Assembly (NCBI GenBank): GCA_034440615.1
Contig: JAOTOM010004327.1
Span: 62,001 to 126,000 of the forward strand
Reading direction: 5' to 3'
Origin: Ashinkailepas kermadecensis
Taxonomy: Eukaryota; Arthropoda; Thecostraca; Neolepadidae
DNA length: 64,000 nt
The notes below the pieces were generated by a model, which did no database searches, was not told the origin of the DNA, and saw only the letters and a program-made list of their open reading frames with translations. Positions 33,659-44,560 of this stretch are shown one piece after another; position 1 is the stretch's first letter, and each line of letters opens with the position of its first letter. A program made the position numbers and the translations under genes.

Positions 33659-34474
33659 TTACGCTGTCGTGGAAGTCAAAATGGTCTTCTGCGTCTGGTC
33701 TGCGAGCCGTGAAAGTCGATCTCGTGGCTGAGTGTGCTGGGCCACTCTCCTTTCGTCCCCGTCGCCGCTCTCCCTGGCCACATAAATTCCGATGCAGAAG
33801 TCCGCCGCCCGTCGGCAAAAACTCGGCCGCTGGCAGTTCGGCAACCGCTGACCCTGGCGCAAAATGCGGAGACAAAGGGCGGAGACGGTTGCGACTGACC
33901 CGTAGCTGGAGCGATCGACGACAGTGCAGATGACGGAGACTGTCGCACTGGCCCCGGGGACACAGGCGGCGGTGAGACGCGCGAGACGGGTACCGCGCAC
34001 GCGAGCTGGCTCACAAATTTGATACACCAAACATTGCGACGGACTGAGACAGAGGGCAGAGGAGACCTTTAGCGATCTCCCGAGGATGGAGACAAGACGG
34101 GTGGCAGAGCGCTGGAGACGACGGTGACGAGAGACGAGTGACGAACTACCGAATGCCGAACAGACGGAAAGCATCAAAAGAGATGAATGAAAGGGCAAGA
34201 TGAACGTTAGAAGAACGCAATGTCGGGGAAGTACAGGAAAAAACACTGATAAAATGGCGGGAAATTCAAGGAAAAGATCTGAGGAACAGTACAACATGAA
34301 AAATACAGGGGAAGCACCACACGCCAAGAAGTACACGTCAAAAAGTAATCGAAGTACTCCAAATGTTTTCTCCACATTGAATAAAAGACAAGTGTGGATC
34401 GGAACTCGCGACTCCATTTTCGCTCCCGCACGGGAAACAGTTGGTTCGTTTGACTGTTCAGCTGTAAACACCAC
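33659..34474 (-). CDS. hypothetical ORF, 271 aa, unrecognised, hydrophobic N-terminal half
   Basis: This is the longest open frame in non-repetitive sequence apart from the transposase-like gene. The N-terminal half has three hydrophobic stretches, around residues 38-60, 68-95 and 99-115, that could be membrane segments. The C-terminal half is arginine- and serine-rich. No family is recognised. The opposite strand is purine-rich, which lowers stop frequency on this strand, so a chance ORF remains possible. No splice sites or promoter could be assigned. Confidence 0.2.
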   Translation of the reverse strand: MVFTAEQSNEPTVSRAGAKMESRVPIHTCLLFNVEKTFGVLRLLFDVYFLACGASPVFFMLYCSSDLFLEFPAILSVFFPVLPRHCVLLTFILPFHSSLLMLSVCSAFGSSSLVSRHRRLQRSATRLVSILGRSLKVSSALCLSPSQCLVYQICEPARVRGTRLARLTAACVPGASATVSVICTVVDRSSYGSVATVSALCLRILRQGQRLPNCQRPSFCRRAADFCIGIYVARESGDGDERRVAQHTQPRDRLSRLADQTQKTILTSTTA

Positions 34475-34667
34475 TTTGAGTTAGAGGTAGATAATGAGAG
34501 ATATGCAGTGGTAGTGGTAGTAGGTAGAATACGAAAAATCGTGGTGCAAATAGTTGAAGAGCTTGAGGCAGATAATATTCCGTTGGCTGCTGGTATTTCT
34601 CTCATCTCTAAAGATGTGTGTGTTTTATAACGATCATCACTTCATCCAACCTATTCACAAGTGAGAG

Positions 34668-34895
34668 CCTCGAGAGGCTGATAGGCTGCAGTGGGTCGCA
34701 AGGCATACACAACCATCCTCTGTCCTGGCCTGGGGAGGCTGGCAGGCTGTAGTGGGCTGTACAGCATACTCAGCCTGTCCTCAGTCCCGGCCTGGGGAGG
34801 CTGGTAGGCTGTAGTGGGCCGTACAGCATACTCAGCCTGTCCACAGTCCCGGCCTGGGGAGGCTGGCAGGCTGTAGTGGGCCGTACGGCATGCTA
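34668..34895 (+). repeat. 63-bp minisatellite, about 3.5 copies
   Basis: The unit contains GGCTGGCAGGCTGTAGTGGG, CCGTACAGCATACTCAGCCT and CAGTCCCGGCCTGGGGAG. The left copy is shortened. Confidence 0.92.
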
Positions 34896-35837
34896 AGTGA
34901 TGACCCACGCCCTCCCCACACCCCATCCGTTCACTCCAAGACTGGCCGCCGACGGCGAAAACTTACGGCACACCCGGAGCCAATCATAACTTTCCCGGCG
35001 CAGCGGATGACAATTTGCGCCGCGTCGGGCGCAGTCGGCGGCGGCGGCGGCGGTGGCCGGTCCGGCCAGCCGTAATCTGGCGACAAAGCTGTCGCCGACC
35101 GAGCGGTGCCGCGCCGGTGCCGGCGCCACGTCACGCCACGTCACGTCACGCGCTGCCAACTCCGCTCCAACTGTGCAGCCGGAACCCGCGCCGCCGCGGT
35201 ATCTGGAGACTTTTCGATGGCTGTGACCTGCCGGCGTGGCATTGATCGGGATGCATGACTGCGCCCGCGAAGACTGCGCGCTTGTTGCCACCGTTGTGTA
35301 ACTGGCGCGTGACGCTGCGGCTGCCGCCGTGACCGCCCACTGCACTGCACTGCCCGCCTGCCATTGAACCCAATATCATCGAGTCTTGATCAGGTGGAGA
35401 ACAGGGAAAACTAATGTCTTTTGATGTTGGGGGATGTCCATGGTGCGGTCCTGCAACGAAATCCCTTAAGACATTTAGGTGTCGCCTATACATGGACCAG
35501 GCGAGTACTGTAAGCTGACTGGATTCATTCCATTACATTATTTGCTTTGGCAATACATGAAGTTTCCATTTAAGGACCGTGGTTTTCTGAAATGACTTCG
35601 GGTGCTGTGCAAGTCCGCGCCTTGTTGCGTCTCCCATAGCAACCACGAAATGTTTCCACGCGCGTCCCGCGTGGACGCTGGCGGGGCGGGCAACTTGGCG
35701 CTGGAGGCGACCAGTATCGCGTCGTATTTCGTGATATAGGGCCGCCCGCCTCACGTGTCATGGAAGCCGAAGAGGGCGGAGTGCCAAGGCGCAGTGCAAC
35801 ATCAAAAGGTGCCGATGTCGTGAGGCTGGTTGGCTGT
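34896..35837. promoter_or_regulatory. CpG-rich island followed by unique sequence
   Basis: 34960-35340 is CpG-rich with a short GGC run at 35037-35051 and the words CAATCATAAC and GACAATTTGCGCC. It resembles other islands in texture. 35340-35837 is unique without recognised features. A regulatory role is speculative. Confidence 0.25.
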
Positions 35838-36320
35838 GCACGAGCCGGTGCCACCAGTCGCTGTCGTGTTCACGGGCCGGTGCCACCAGTCGCTGTCGTG
35901 TGCACGAGCCGGTGCCACCAGTCGCTGTCGTGTTCACGGGCCGGTGCCACCAGTCGCTGTCGTGTGCACGAGCCGGTGCCACCAGTCGCTGTCGTGTGCA
36001 CGAGCCGGTGCCACCAGTCGCTGTCGTGTGCACGGGCCGGTGCCACCAGTCGCTGTCGTCTGCACGAGCCGGTGCCACCAGTCGCTGTCGTGTGCACGAG
36101 CCGGTGGCACCAGTCGCTGTCGTGTGCACGAGCCGGTGCCACCAGTCGCTGTCGTCTGCACGAGCCGGTGCCACCAGTCGCTGTCGTGTGCACGGGCCGG
36201 TGCCACCAGTCGATGTCGTGTGCATGGGCCGGTGCCACCAGTCGCTGTCGTGTGCACGGGCCGGTGCCACCAGTCCCTGTCGTGTGCACGGACCGGTGCC
36301 ACCAGTCGATGTCGTGTGTG
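35838..36320 (+). repeat. 32-bp minisatellite, about 15 copies
   Basis: The unit contains GTGCACGAGCCGGTGCCACC and AGTCGCTGTCGT, with 32-bp spacing (35881 to 35913). Frames of up to 189 aa on plus and 185 aa on minus are read-through. Confidence 0.96.
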
Positions 36321-37189
36321 AACAAATAACAACGGTGACAGACCTGCAGTTTTTTATGGAAAAATAACATAGTGAAATGCGAGAGCTTGAGTCGAAAAAC
36401 GGTAGATAAATAGTCTGCGAGACTCACAAAATCATAAAATGGTGATCATGCGCGATGCGCAAGCAAACAAGCCAATAATTGCTAGATACGTTTGACATCA
36501 TTGGGAAAGTGGATGAAATATCCACAGACTGGTAACCACAGGCTGACAAATTACCACATTGCTTCAGGTTACCCCTTTCCTCTCATTGATGCTGTGATGC
36601 TGTGCTGTTTGATGCATTGATGCTAATGAGTTGGTGGAGGCTTTTTATCTGAAGCGTGACACCGGCTGGGCAGGTCATGTAATGACCAACAGCGCGTAGG
36701 CACTCCACGAACGCCTAACAATCGCTCGAATTCAACAATCAAGAACTGAACTAACTGTCATTACAATATTTATCCAGCTAATCTCTGGCATTTCCTAAAA
36801 TGCCTATGCTCTTCGACCATGTGCCGTAACGATATTCCTTCCGCGAAAATTTCAGCCCTTGCCGGCATTTTATCAAGTGCATTTCATTACATGTCAGGAA
36901 GCGCCGGATTTCAGTCGACGCCTGCGACATGCACATCGAGATTGAGCAAACGTCCCCAACTTCCACCACTTGCAACGATGCTTCAAATGGCCGCCAGTCC
37001 GCCGGCAATGCGAAGCCGAATATCTACGACGGCGGAGTGCCCTGGCCCACACAAGTTCCGCGGCTCTGGCTAAGGTCATGCCGGGGCCGACGACCGACCG
37101 GTCGCGTGCGTCGGCCGGCGGCCACCCGCGAGCCTCGTCGGCTGTCGCCCCCCGCGACGGCCACGCCAGCTGGCGTACGGCTCACGTGA
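36321..37189. other. unique sequence, GC-rich right part
   Basis: AT-rich to about 36800, then GC-rich and CpG-containing (37000-37180). Short frames only. Confidence 0.28.
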
Positions 37190-37640
37190 CATGGAGGGGG
37201 GACACTTTGTAACGTCACCGCACGGTAGTGGTGACACGGAGCCACTTGTTTAGTGACGTAACAGGACGGTAGTGGCGATAAGGGGCCACTTGTTTAGTAG
37301 CGTAACCGGACGGTGGTGGTAATTGGGAATCACTTGTTTAGTAACGTAACCGGACGGTGGTGGTGATCAGGAGCCACTTGTTTAGTAACGTAACCGGACG
37401 GTGGTGGTGATCAGGAGCCACTTGTTTAGTAGCGTAACCGGACGGTGGTGGTGATCAGGAGCCACTTGTTTAGTAACGTAACCGGACGGTGGTGGTGATC
37501 AGGAGCCACTTGTTTAGTAGCGTAACCGGACGGTGGTGGTAATTGGGAATCACTTGTTTAGTAACGTAACCGGACGGTGGTGGTGATCAGGAGCCACTTG
37601 TTTAGTAACGTAACCGGACGGTGAAGATGATAAAGAGCCA
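37190..37640 (+). repeat. 44-bp minisatellite, about 10 copies
   Basis: The unit contains CCGGACGGTGGTGGTGATCA, GGAGCCACTTGTTTAGTAAC and GTAA. Spacing 37351 to 37395 is 44 bp. Alternative copies (AATTGGGAATCAC; GTAGCG) recur in the same order about 220 bp apart (37300-37350 and 37520-37570), indicating a block duplication. Confidence 0.94.
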
Positions 37641-38712
37641 CTTGTTTACTTGTTTAAGGGCTTGAAGTAGTGCATCAGCAGTGCGTCGTCGTGGCGTTCA
37701 GCGTGGTGTCGGTGCTGGCCGACAATTGTGATCTTTGTTTGCCGTTTGCACAGCAGACGAAAGACTTCTGTAGGAATGTAAGTGTAAGTTTATGGGATGT
37801 TTGTTTCAAATTAATACGGTCGACCGGTTTAGTGGCATGTTAATGGTACGACGTGCACAACGTTTTCGCCCTAAAGTCTTTCCGGGTGTGCCATGAAGCA
37901 TGAACGCTGGGTGTAAATTTGCATCGTCATGTGTTGAATGCCAATAACGCGGAAGGCCAGGTTAACAGGTCGCATAGGTACATACCACCACGAAGGTACA
38001 TTCCATATCATCCCAGATAGGTTTGATACGGTAAACGTCACGTGCGAGAGCGTCGCAAGGAGATTATGGAAGGCAGACATGCCTTGCATAAACAAGGTCG
38101 CAAAAGGTCAGCCAGAGGTCACCGGAGGCCCTTGAAAAAGTTACGACTACCCATTATGGTAAACACCTGTATCACCCTGTATCACTTTCATTGGTGTTTC
38201 TGTGATTTGCTGTTAATTTGTCGCGATCCCGCGCACATCCATGGAAACCTCATGACCCGATTTGACACACGGGCAGTAGACCGTTACAAAAAATCGAGGC
38301 CGCAATTTTCATGCTCCTCAAGGTTGCCCCGATTACCCATCATGAAAGACGTCTGGAGACCAAATTTCAACTCTCTGGCTCTTACCCAGACTTGGCAACT
38401 TTTTGAACGTTTTGGACGGATCGAATACACTAAATCGCCATTAGCATACTATTGGTACTTTTCTTATCACCGTAAAAAAAAATGTGAAGCACGCTTCTGA
38501 AAGGAACTAAGTGCATTACCGGCCAGGGATATATTCAAACACAAATACAAACATACCTATCCTGATTCTTGTACAGCAGTCAGTGTACACTTGTACAGTC
38601 GGTACCGTATAAATCATACACATTACACAGGTGTCTCCAAGGCCTGAGACCATCTCAGCGCCACCGCCAAGCTAGTTGCGACCTTTCCTCTCGTGCACTT
38701 CCTGATGTTGAT
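37641..38712. other. unique sequence downstream of the transposase-like gene
   Basis: It contains a 152-aa plus frame (38042-38500) with no recognised domain. No terminal inverted repeat matching the far side of the transposase-like gene could be found by eye. Confidence 0.28.
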
Positions 38713-40335
38713 CTAAGACGGCGTCGGCTTCTCCTTCCTGTGTTTGTACACCACGCGAAGCAGGTACTGCTTCTGATCCTCATCTCGCGTGATCGTGGAG
38801 TTGTATCGCTGGATCAAGGCTATTCCGCGCTCCGCGCAGTCGTTGGTAACTCTCAACATCTGGGCTCGCTGTTTCAGACGCAGATAGCCTGGGTCTTCTG
38901 ACCATGTCGCTGGGGCCTTCGACCTGAAGATTTCAGCCACCGCCTTCCCGTCGGTCGCCAGAGCGTCGAACAGATGGGTCGTCTTCTCGGTGACGTAGTC
39001 CTCCAGAGGTAGCGCTGGGTCGAAGGTCTTGCTGTCCACTTCCAGGCGCTTCAGCACTTTTGGGCTGCTTGATGGCCGCTTCAGGTTGTCGACGATTTTC
39101 TGTTTCTGCTGGTGGCTCACTCTGTCGTCGAACAGAGCAAGGCCGATGAGCTCCTCGCTCAGGAACCACAGATGGCGCTTCATCGCCTTCACTCCAGCGG
39201 TGGCAACGTTGCTGTTCGGGAAGGTAGTCAGGGCTCTGATGAAGCTGAGGTCGTTCAGCGGTGCCCGTACGGCCAGAGGCGCCTCATGCCAGAACCGGGT
39301 GTAGCAGCAGGCGACGAAGAGGCCCACTTGGCGTACCCCATCCTCTTTGCTGCCCAGGGAGTGTTGATCTCTGAAGATTAACATTTTGAGACAGTAGATG
39401 GCCTTGGCCATCCACCTTGCGTTGTGGAGCGCGCCGGGTGCCTTGAATGTGACATCCGAGGGGCTCACTGCACCGAGGAATACGGCGCAAAGCTGGAGGA
39501 GCTCCCTGTAATCACTGCGTAGGAATGAGCCTGTCTGCAGGGCGTTGACGATGAAGGCCTTCTCCTCGCTGAGGTTGCTGAACTCCCTGAGGACATCTGT
39601 TGGAGTTGGAGACGCCCGCGTCTGATCAATCGAAGACCAGACGTTCCGGAACTGCTTGAACAGTAGATTCTCTGGACCGGTGAACTTGCCCATTTCAGAG
39701 GAGAATACGCTGGACATCACTACTTCAAGCACATGATGCCGACAGACAATCCACAGCAGAGGCCGGTTTACAGCGTTTTCCATGATGACGCAGGCTCCCC
39801 TGGTCAACCCAGTGTTTGAAGAAGTTGTGTCGAAGACCAGTCCTGTCAGCTGATCACGAAGGCCCCATTCATCCAGCGTCTTGAGACAGACGTCAGCTTG
39901 TGCTTTTCCAGTTCCATGTGGAATGCCGGGCACGCCAAGCAGCTGTTCCTGCTCGCCGTTGGTGACGATGATGGCCACCCTGTCGACATTCTCTCGGCCA
40001 TCGGTGATGGTGGGCAGAAGTTTTCCATCCCAGTGGAGACAGACTGGCCCGTCCACCTTGAACTCAGCACGATCGCTCTCAGCGAGAGCTTGGCGGGAAG
40101 TCTTCCTCTTCCGCCAGATGGTCACGTGGGACACTGGGATAACGTTCTGGTCTTGTCCCATGGCTTTGACAGTGGCACCAACGACGAGCGCTGCACTTCG
40201 GCTGCTGATGTTGGCACGGTCTAGTGAGCTGGCAACTTCAGGTGAGATGGTAGCCAACATCTTAGTGCGCTTTGGCTTTGGTCTAGTGCGCTTTGGTGAT
40301 TTGTACTCGTCGTCAGAATCCGAAGGATCGCACAT
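38713..40335 (-). CDS. transposase-like RNase H-fold protein, main part (540 aa)
   Basis: It reads as a transposon-derived nuclease-like protein. Visible elements: a basic lysine/arginine segment (residues 13-25), HWDGK (D103), FDTTSSNTG (D169), WIVCRHHVLE (196-204), a GALHNARWMAKAIYCLK block (301-317), ELIGLALFD (395-403) and a terminal NDCAERG (E502). D103, D169 and E502 make a plausible D-D-E triad, and the C-terminal acid near the end recalls hAT enzymes. I recall this architecture from many-copy uncharacterised proteins of crustaceans, insects and hydrozoans. The annotated ATG lies inside the 3' end of the preceding ORF; the two overlap by 23 bases with a +1 shift, so the true start is probably the upstream MPKCK. 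The absence of internal stops argues for a young copy or a maintained gene. Confidence 0.72.
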   Translation of the reverse strand: MCDPSDSDDEYKSPKRTRPKPKRTKMLATISPEVASSLDRANISSRSAALVVGATVKAMGQDQNVIPVSHVTIWRKRKTSRQALAESDRAEFKVDGPVCLHWDGKLLPTITDGRENVDRVAIIVTNGEQEQLLGVPGIPHGTGKAQADVCLKTLDEWGLRDQLTGLVFDTTSSNTGLTRGACVIMENAVNRPLLWIVCRHHVLEVVMSSVFSSEMGKFTGPENLLFKQFRNVWSSIDQTRASPTPTDVLREFSNLSEEKAFIVNALQTGSFLRSDYRELLQLCAVFLGAVSPSDVTFKAPGALHNARWMAKAIYCLKMLIFRDQHSLGSKEDGVRQVGLFVACCYTRFWHEAPLAVRAPLNDLSFIRALTTFPNSNVATAGVKAMKRHLWFLSEELIGLALFDDRVSHQQKQKIVDNLKRPSSSPKVLKRLEVDSKTFDPALPLEDYVTEKTTHLFDALATDGKAVAEIFRSKAPATWSEDPGYLRLKQRAQMLRVTNDCAERGIALIQRYNSTITRDEDQKQYLLRVVYKHRKEKPTPS

Positions 40336-40936
40336 CGGACGAGGAATTACTCATGACGACTTCGGATGACACATGTTCAGCTTCAGCTGTAGCTTGCTTC
40401 AGCGCACGTTGTCTGCAGTTGTCTTCAGCAGCTACCCGCTGACTCTTACGCGCCTCACGCATGGCAAGGGTCCTGTCAACTGGTCCGAAGCTGGAACTTG
40501 ATAGGTCCTCTCTTTGCGTGCGGAGGAATTCTCTGTCCTCTTGATCAGGCATTACTGTCATGGCGTCCGCCTTAGCGATGTCAAAAATGTCATCCAGGTC
40601 GCTCTCGAACATGGCGGCAATGGTTTTCCTCTTTTCACATTTTGACGTCATCGCCTTTCTGAGGCCAGCGTATTCCTTATGCAATTTCCTCAGCTTTCGT
40701 TCTGCGTTGTCGATCCGTTGGGCGGGAACTCTGGCTTTCTCCCAGTATTCTAGAACTGCAGGAATCCTCATCTTGATAGCCTGTGCCACTGTCTGCTTTT
40801 CTGTTTGGTGATGAAACAGGAACTTCTGTAACACTTGGCGCTTGGATGGCAGACGGGCTGTCGTGATATCCTTCTTTGGCTGTCCAATAAGCCACGCCTT
40901 GGTCGCACCTCGCGTATTCGCCTTGCACTTAGGCAT
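40313..40936 (-). CDS. transposase-like protein, N-terminal part (207 aa)
   Basis: The frame is open from 41131, but the ATG at 40934-40936 (MPKCKANTRG) is chosen because a good splice acceptor lies between them (near 41053). The product is basic and helical, with coiled-coil-like content around residues 75-110 (NAERKLRKLHKEY) and a serine-rich acidic end (NSSSDV). It ends at a TGA where the 540-aa frame has already begun. The two together would make about 745 aa. A single-base change would join them, so this is probably one gene interrupted by a frameshift, either a real inactivating mutation or an assembly error. A DNA-binding or dimerisation role is only inferred from position. Confidence 0.6.
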   Translation of the reverse strand: MPKCKANTRGATKAWLIGQPKKDITTARLPSKRQVLQKFLFHHQTEKQTVAQAIKMRIPAVLEYWEKARVPAQRIDNAERKLRKLHKEYAGLRKAMTSKCEKRKTIAAMFESDLDDIFDIAKADAMTVMPDQEDREFLRTQREDLSSSSFGPVDRTLAMREARKSQRVAAEDNCRQRALKQATAEAEHVSSEVVMSNSSSDVRSFGF

Positions 40937-41052
40937 CGCTACGTTGCAGTTAATGCGGGTAGGCCAGAAGAGACTGAAGATTGCTGAGTCGTGACTAGAA
41001 GTTGGAGAATGCAACGGGAGTTGGCGAGACGAAGGCGGCAGGACTTTGGCCC

Positions 41053-41075
41053 TGAGGAAGACACAAAAGTAACAC
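41053..41075 (-). promoter_or_regulatory. candidate 3' splice site upstream of the transposase-like gene
   Basis: On the minus strand the sequence TTTTGTGTCTTCCTCAG precedes GGCCAAAG, with AG at 41054-41053. Pyrimidine tract and CAG fit an intron acceptor in the 5' leader, 117 bp upstream of the MPKCK start. The matching donor was not identified. Confidence 0.45.
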
Positions 41076-41131
41076 GTCAATGTCATGTCAAATAAACCCG
41101 ACCAAACAAGTGTATATCTACGTACGGACAC

Positions 41132-42490
41132 TGCCTCACGAAGGTCCCATTACCAACACATTATGAATTCGCATGCAAAATTTGCAAAAAGTTGCCAACA
41201 GTGTGAGCATCGCAGAAGCTTGGTTTTGTGCTCTGATAATTTGTTTTGATGCATATAATAGGGGCAGCCTTGAGGAGCATAACATTTTCAACTTTTTTTT
41301 TTAAATCCGTCGATTTTGTAACGGTCTAACGGGCAGTCATGCAATGTTCTTTCACGACACGTAGCTGGCAGACGTTCTCTTCCGCGATCCGCGACGTTCT
41401 CTTCCGCCACCTCTTCTGTTTCCTATGCCGACATAATGCATTCGGTTCTTGAGATGGTCCGAGAACATACCAGCATCTGCCCTGCACGTGGTGCTCGAAG
41501 GAGAACGGCTTCTGTAGATGATGGATTGATATGCGGCGCAGCATTGGGACGTCACCAAATTCGTCCACTAATATCTTTCACTTGAGCCCCAAATCAAGGT
41601 TCTATCATTATTGGCTAACGGGCCAGAGATTTAGGCCAGTTTGGAGGTGAAGATAGCACGATGTGCACGTGCGCCCGTGTACGACACGGTGTGAGAACGG
41701 AGCGACGCGGACCGCAGCCCACATGCCGCACTACGCTACCCCTCATCTGCATGAGAAAGCCTCGGCTGGGCCCAGCACTCGAGCACTTGATGGTTAAGGT
41801 CCTAACTCTCTTCCATGGCGTTAGCCTCGAAAACGAGCTGTGATTTGTGCGATGAGCCTTCAAAGCAGCTCCACAACGAGCGCTTCTTTCCCCTCGGGTG
41901 TTCAATGCGCCAGGATGGAATGCATGGCCCTGGGCTTGGCGATGAGCAGACAGGAAAGAAAGAGGCCGGTTTCGATGATATACGTGTGACAAGAATAGCT
42001 GGAGGTAGGGCTCTAACAAATATCAGCGAGGACATTAATCGAACGTTGTTAAATCCGGGGCTGCGCCAGGATAAAAACGTTCAGGAATGGAGCCTGCATA
42101 GAGGCTAGCTCCACATTCGTACCTAGTCACAAGGTTAACTTAAGAGAAATGACGTTTTTCTCACATTGTGTATTGTGTAATAAATTATATATACCGGTCG
42201 AAACATACCTATCGTAACTAGCTATGGTCGTATGCATCATCAACATTACCCACTTTACACATGCATGTGAGAACAGGAGCACGCTTAAGGACAGGAAAAC
42301 ATGAGATAAATCGTACATTTATGGAAGTTGCATGGTACCGACATGCCCATAACAAATGGTTAGCATCAGAGTGTACATAAAACCCGTCCATCAAAAATCA
42401 AAGCTCTTGCAAAGTCACTGCAGAAACTCAACTGGGAAGCAATATCTGCCTTGCATCGGACTCATGCAAATTGGATATATGTTTCAGCGT
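41132..42490. other. unique sequence upstream of the transposase-like gene
   Basis: No second gene was recognised. Frames reach 134 aa (41615-42019 minus) without domains. It could hold the 5' exon and promoter of the transposase-like gene, but no core promoter is clear. Confidence 0.28.
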
Positions 42491-42498
42491 CATCGCTC

Positions 42499-42583
42499 GC
42501 TACGGATAGAGCAGGATACGCTAGGTCGTCACGCTACGGATAGAGCAGAATACGCTAGGTCGTCTCGCTACGGATAGAGCAGC
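42499..42583 (+). repeat. 33-bp tandem repeat, 2.5 copies
   Basis: CGCTACGGATAGAGCAG followed by .ATACGCTAGGTCGTC recurs at 42499, 42532 and 42566. Confidence 0.9.
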
Positions 42584-42889
42584 ACAGCTGTGTGGTAAGT
42601 TCCGCCCGTAACCAGGGCTGATGACGTCAGCCACCGTACGTGCCGCAAGAGTCGAGAAGTTACCACCCGCATTCTGGAACCGAAATTGCCAACAAGTTCA
42701 GAGAGCTTCAGCAAAGTTATCGAGCCTTTAGAGCCTTCAGCAAAGTTGCTGAGCAGTTGCTGAAGGACCAATGAAGTTGTTAACGTGTCGCCAGCGGTTG
42801 ACGTGGGCGTTTTATTGATAGCCAACCGGATTTGTATGCCGAAGCTCCTCCCCGTGGTCTGCAAACTTTCCGCATCGTACATCGGACAC

Positions 42890-42985
42890 TATCACGTGGG
42901 AGGTGGGTCCGACTACCAGGAATGAGGTTGGTGGGTCTGACCACCAGGTTGGACGTGGGTCTGACCCAGCAGGGTGTTCAGATTC
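42890..42985 (+). repeat. outlier block of the 24-bp repeat
   Basis: GTGGGTCYGACYACCAG-type phrases occur three to four times here. They match the unit of the array at 43205 but are separated from it by 220 bp of unique sequence, so this is either a seed or a displaced block. Confidence 0.75.
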
Positions 42986-43204
42986 GCTCTGTTGGGCGCC
43001 AGGATGTAAATAAAATAGTTTCTCCTCGTAGAGTTTGTGATAGGCAATTGAAATTGAACCGCTTTCAGCTGATTCCCTACCTCGAAATAAGCCCAACTTT
43101 CGACTTTTTGAGGGCTATGTTCCTCAGGACATGGATGCTAAACCAACATGAAGCTGTTTTCACATGTACATCCTGGCCTCGACGTCTAAAATCGCGAATT
43201 TGAG

Positions 43205-43490
43205 CACATTGATCAGGCGGGACCTGGGTCTGACCGGTGAGCGGGACCTGGGTCTAACCACTAGGCGGGACCCGGGTCTGACCACCAGGCGGGACTTGGG
43301 TCTGACCACCAGACGGGACCTGGGTCTGACCACCAGGCGGGACCCGGGTCTGACCACCAGGCGGGACCCGGGTCTGACCACCGGGTGGGACGTGGGTCTG
43401 ACCCACGTCACCGATGGTCTGACCATCAGGCGGGACGTGGGTCTGACCACCGGGCGGGACCCGGGTCTGACCACTGGGCGGGACGTGGTC
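43205..43490 (+). repeat. 24-bp minisatellite, about 12 copies
   Basis: The unit is GGGTCTGACCACCAGGCGGG plus ACCC or ACTT. Each copy holds CCACCAGGCGGGAC, which partly resembles a CTCF or E2F site. Frames with LTTRRDPG and VVRPGSRL 8-aa repeats are read-through. Confidence 0.95.
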
Positions 43491-43589
43491 GGAATATCGT
43501 GACAAGGCCGTGCAGTGTCTGCCACGCGTGCTCCATTTTAGGGGAATCGGACGGCTCAACGAGATTGCCACCATCCGAGCTGGTGGGCA

Positions 43590-43695
43590 GGGGGCGCGCC
43601 GGAAGCGGGCCGGGAGCGGGCCGGGAGCGGGCCGGGAGCGGGCCTGGAGCGGGCCTGGAGCGGGCCGGGAGCGAGCCGGGAGCGGGCTGGGAGTG
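43590..43695 (+). repeat. 11-bp GC-rich repeat, about 9 copies
   Basis: The unit is GAGCGGGCCGG. A closely similar, more degenerate stretch occurs at 44630-44695, so the same motif family appears at two nearby loci. Confidence 0.9.
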
Positions 43696-44560
43696 TTGAA
43701 GCATGGTTAGAAAGCCCAGGCAGCCCACGAGCTAAGGATCGGGCCTGAGTACTGGTGGGCCCGTGCCCACATTTTACATAACTGAACGGGTTTGGACCGG
43801 GCCGAACCTGATTTTCAGTTGTGTTTGTTTTTGTTCTGGTTCTGTTTAACTTCAGTACTATAGTAGTAGGTACAAATAAAACCGGCTAGTTCCTATAAAC
43901 TACATTTTCCATAGCTAATAATTAACACGAGCAGATAAGTTCCAAAATGACATGTTATTCAACATTAGCAACACATCAGGCGGATACTGCACGTGTCCAT
44001 AATATCATGCGTATCTCTATGCTATTCTAGTGCTTTCTATTTTACATGTATTGCATGATTAACAACATCATAACTATGAAGTACGTAAGGAAAGTGCACA
44101 TTTGGTAATATATTAGCAAACGTCTTACACGTTTTCAAACACAACCTTCAACTTTTGACAAGCACCGGTGGAAGAGTGGGGACGGGGGAGTAGAGAAGCT
44201 AAATGGGTTTGCTCTCGATGATAAACAAAACAGAAAACGAATTTGTGGCACAGTTATACATGCAGATGCCTGCTCATATTTTACCATTAATTCAGCTTGA
44301 TTGTGTGATCCATAAGGCTTACGATACACATTGTGTGTCACACTACCTACATACTTATGTGGGTAGGTAGGTACCTTGTACCTACCAATACACTGTATTA
44401 TGTTATATGTATTATGCATTATGTTAAACTGTCTTTTATGATGTTATAACTGTGCATGCTCATATATTGAATAGGTTGACCTACTCAGCATTCACAACAA
44501 AATCAGCATTCACAATTGTCGCACACATTCTGATAGCAAGGCTATGCTACATGCATATTT
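43696..44560. other. AT-rich unique sequence
   Basis: No gene was recognised. A GTAGGTAGGTACC patch lies near 44362 and short ATGTTATATGTATTATG repeats near 44398-44420. Confidence 0.3.
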
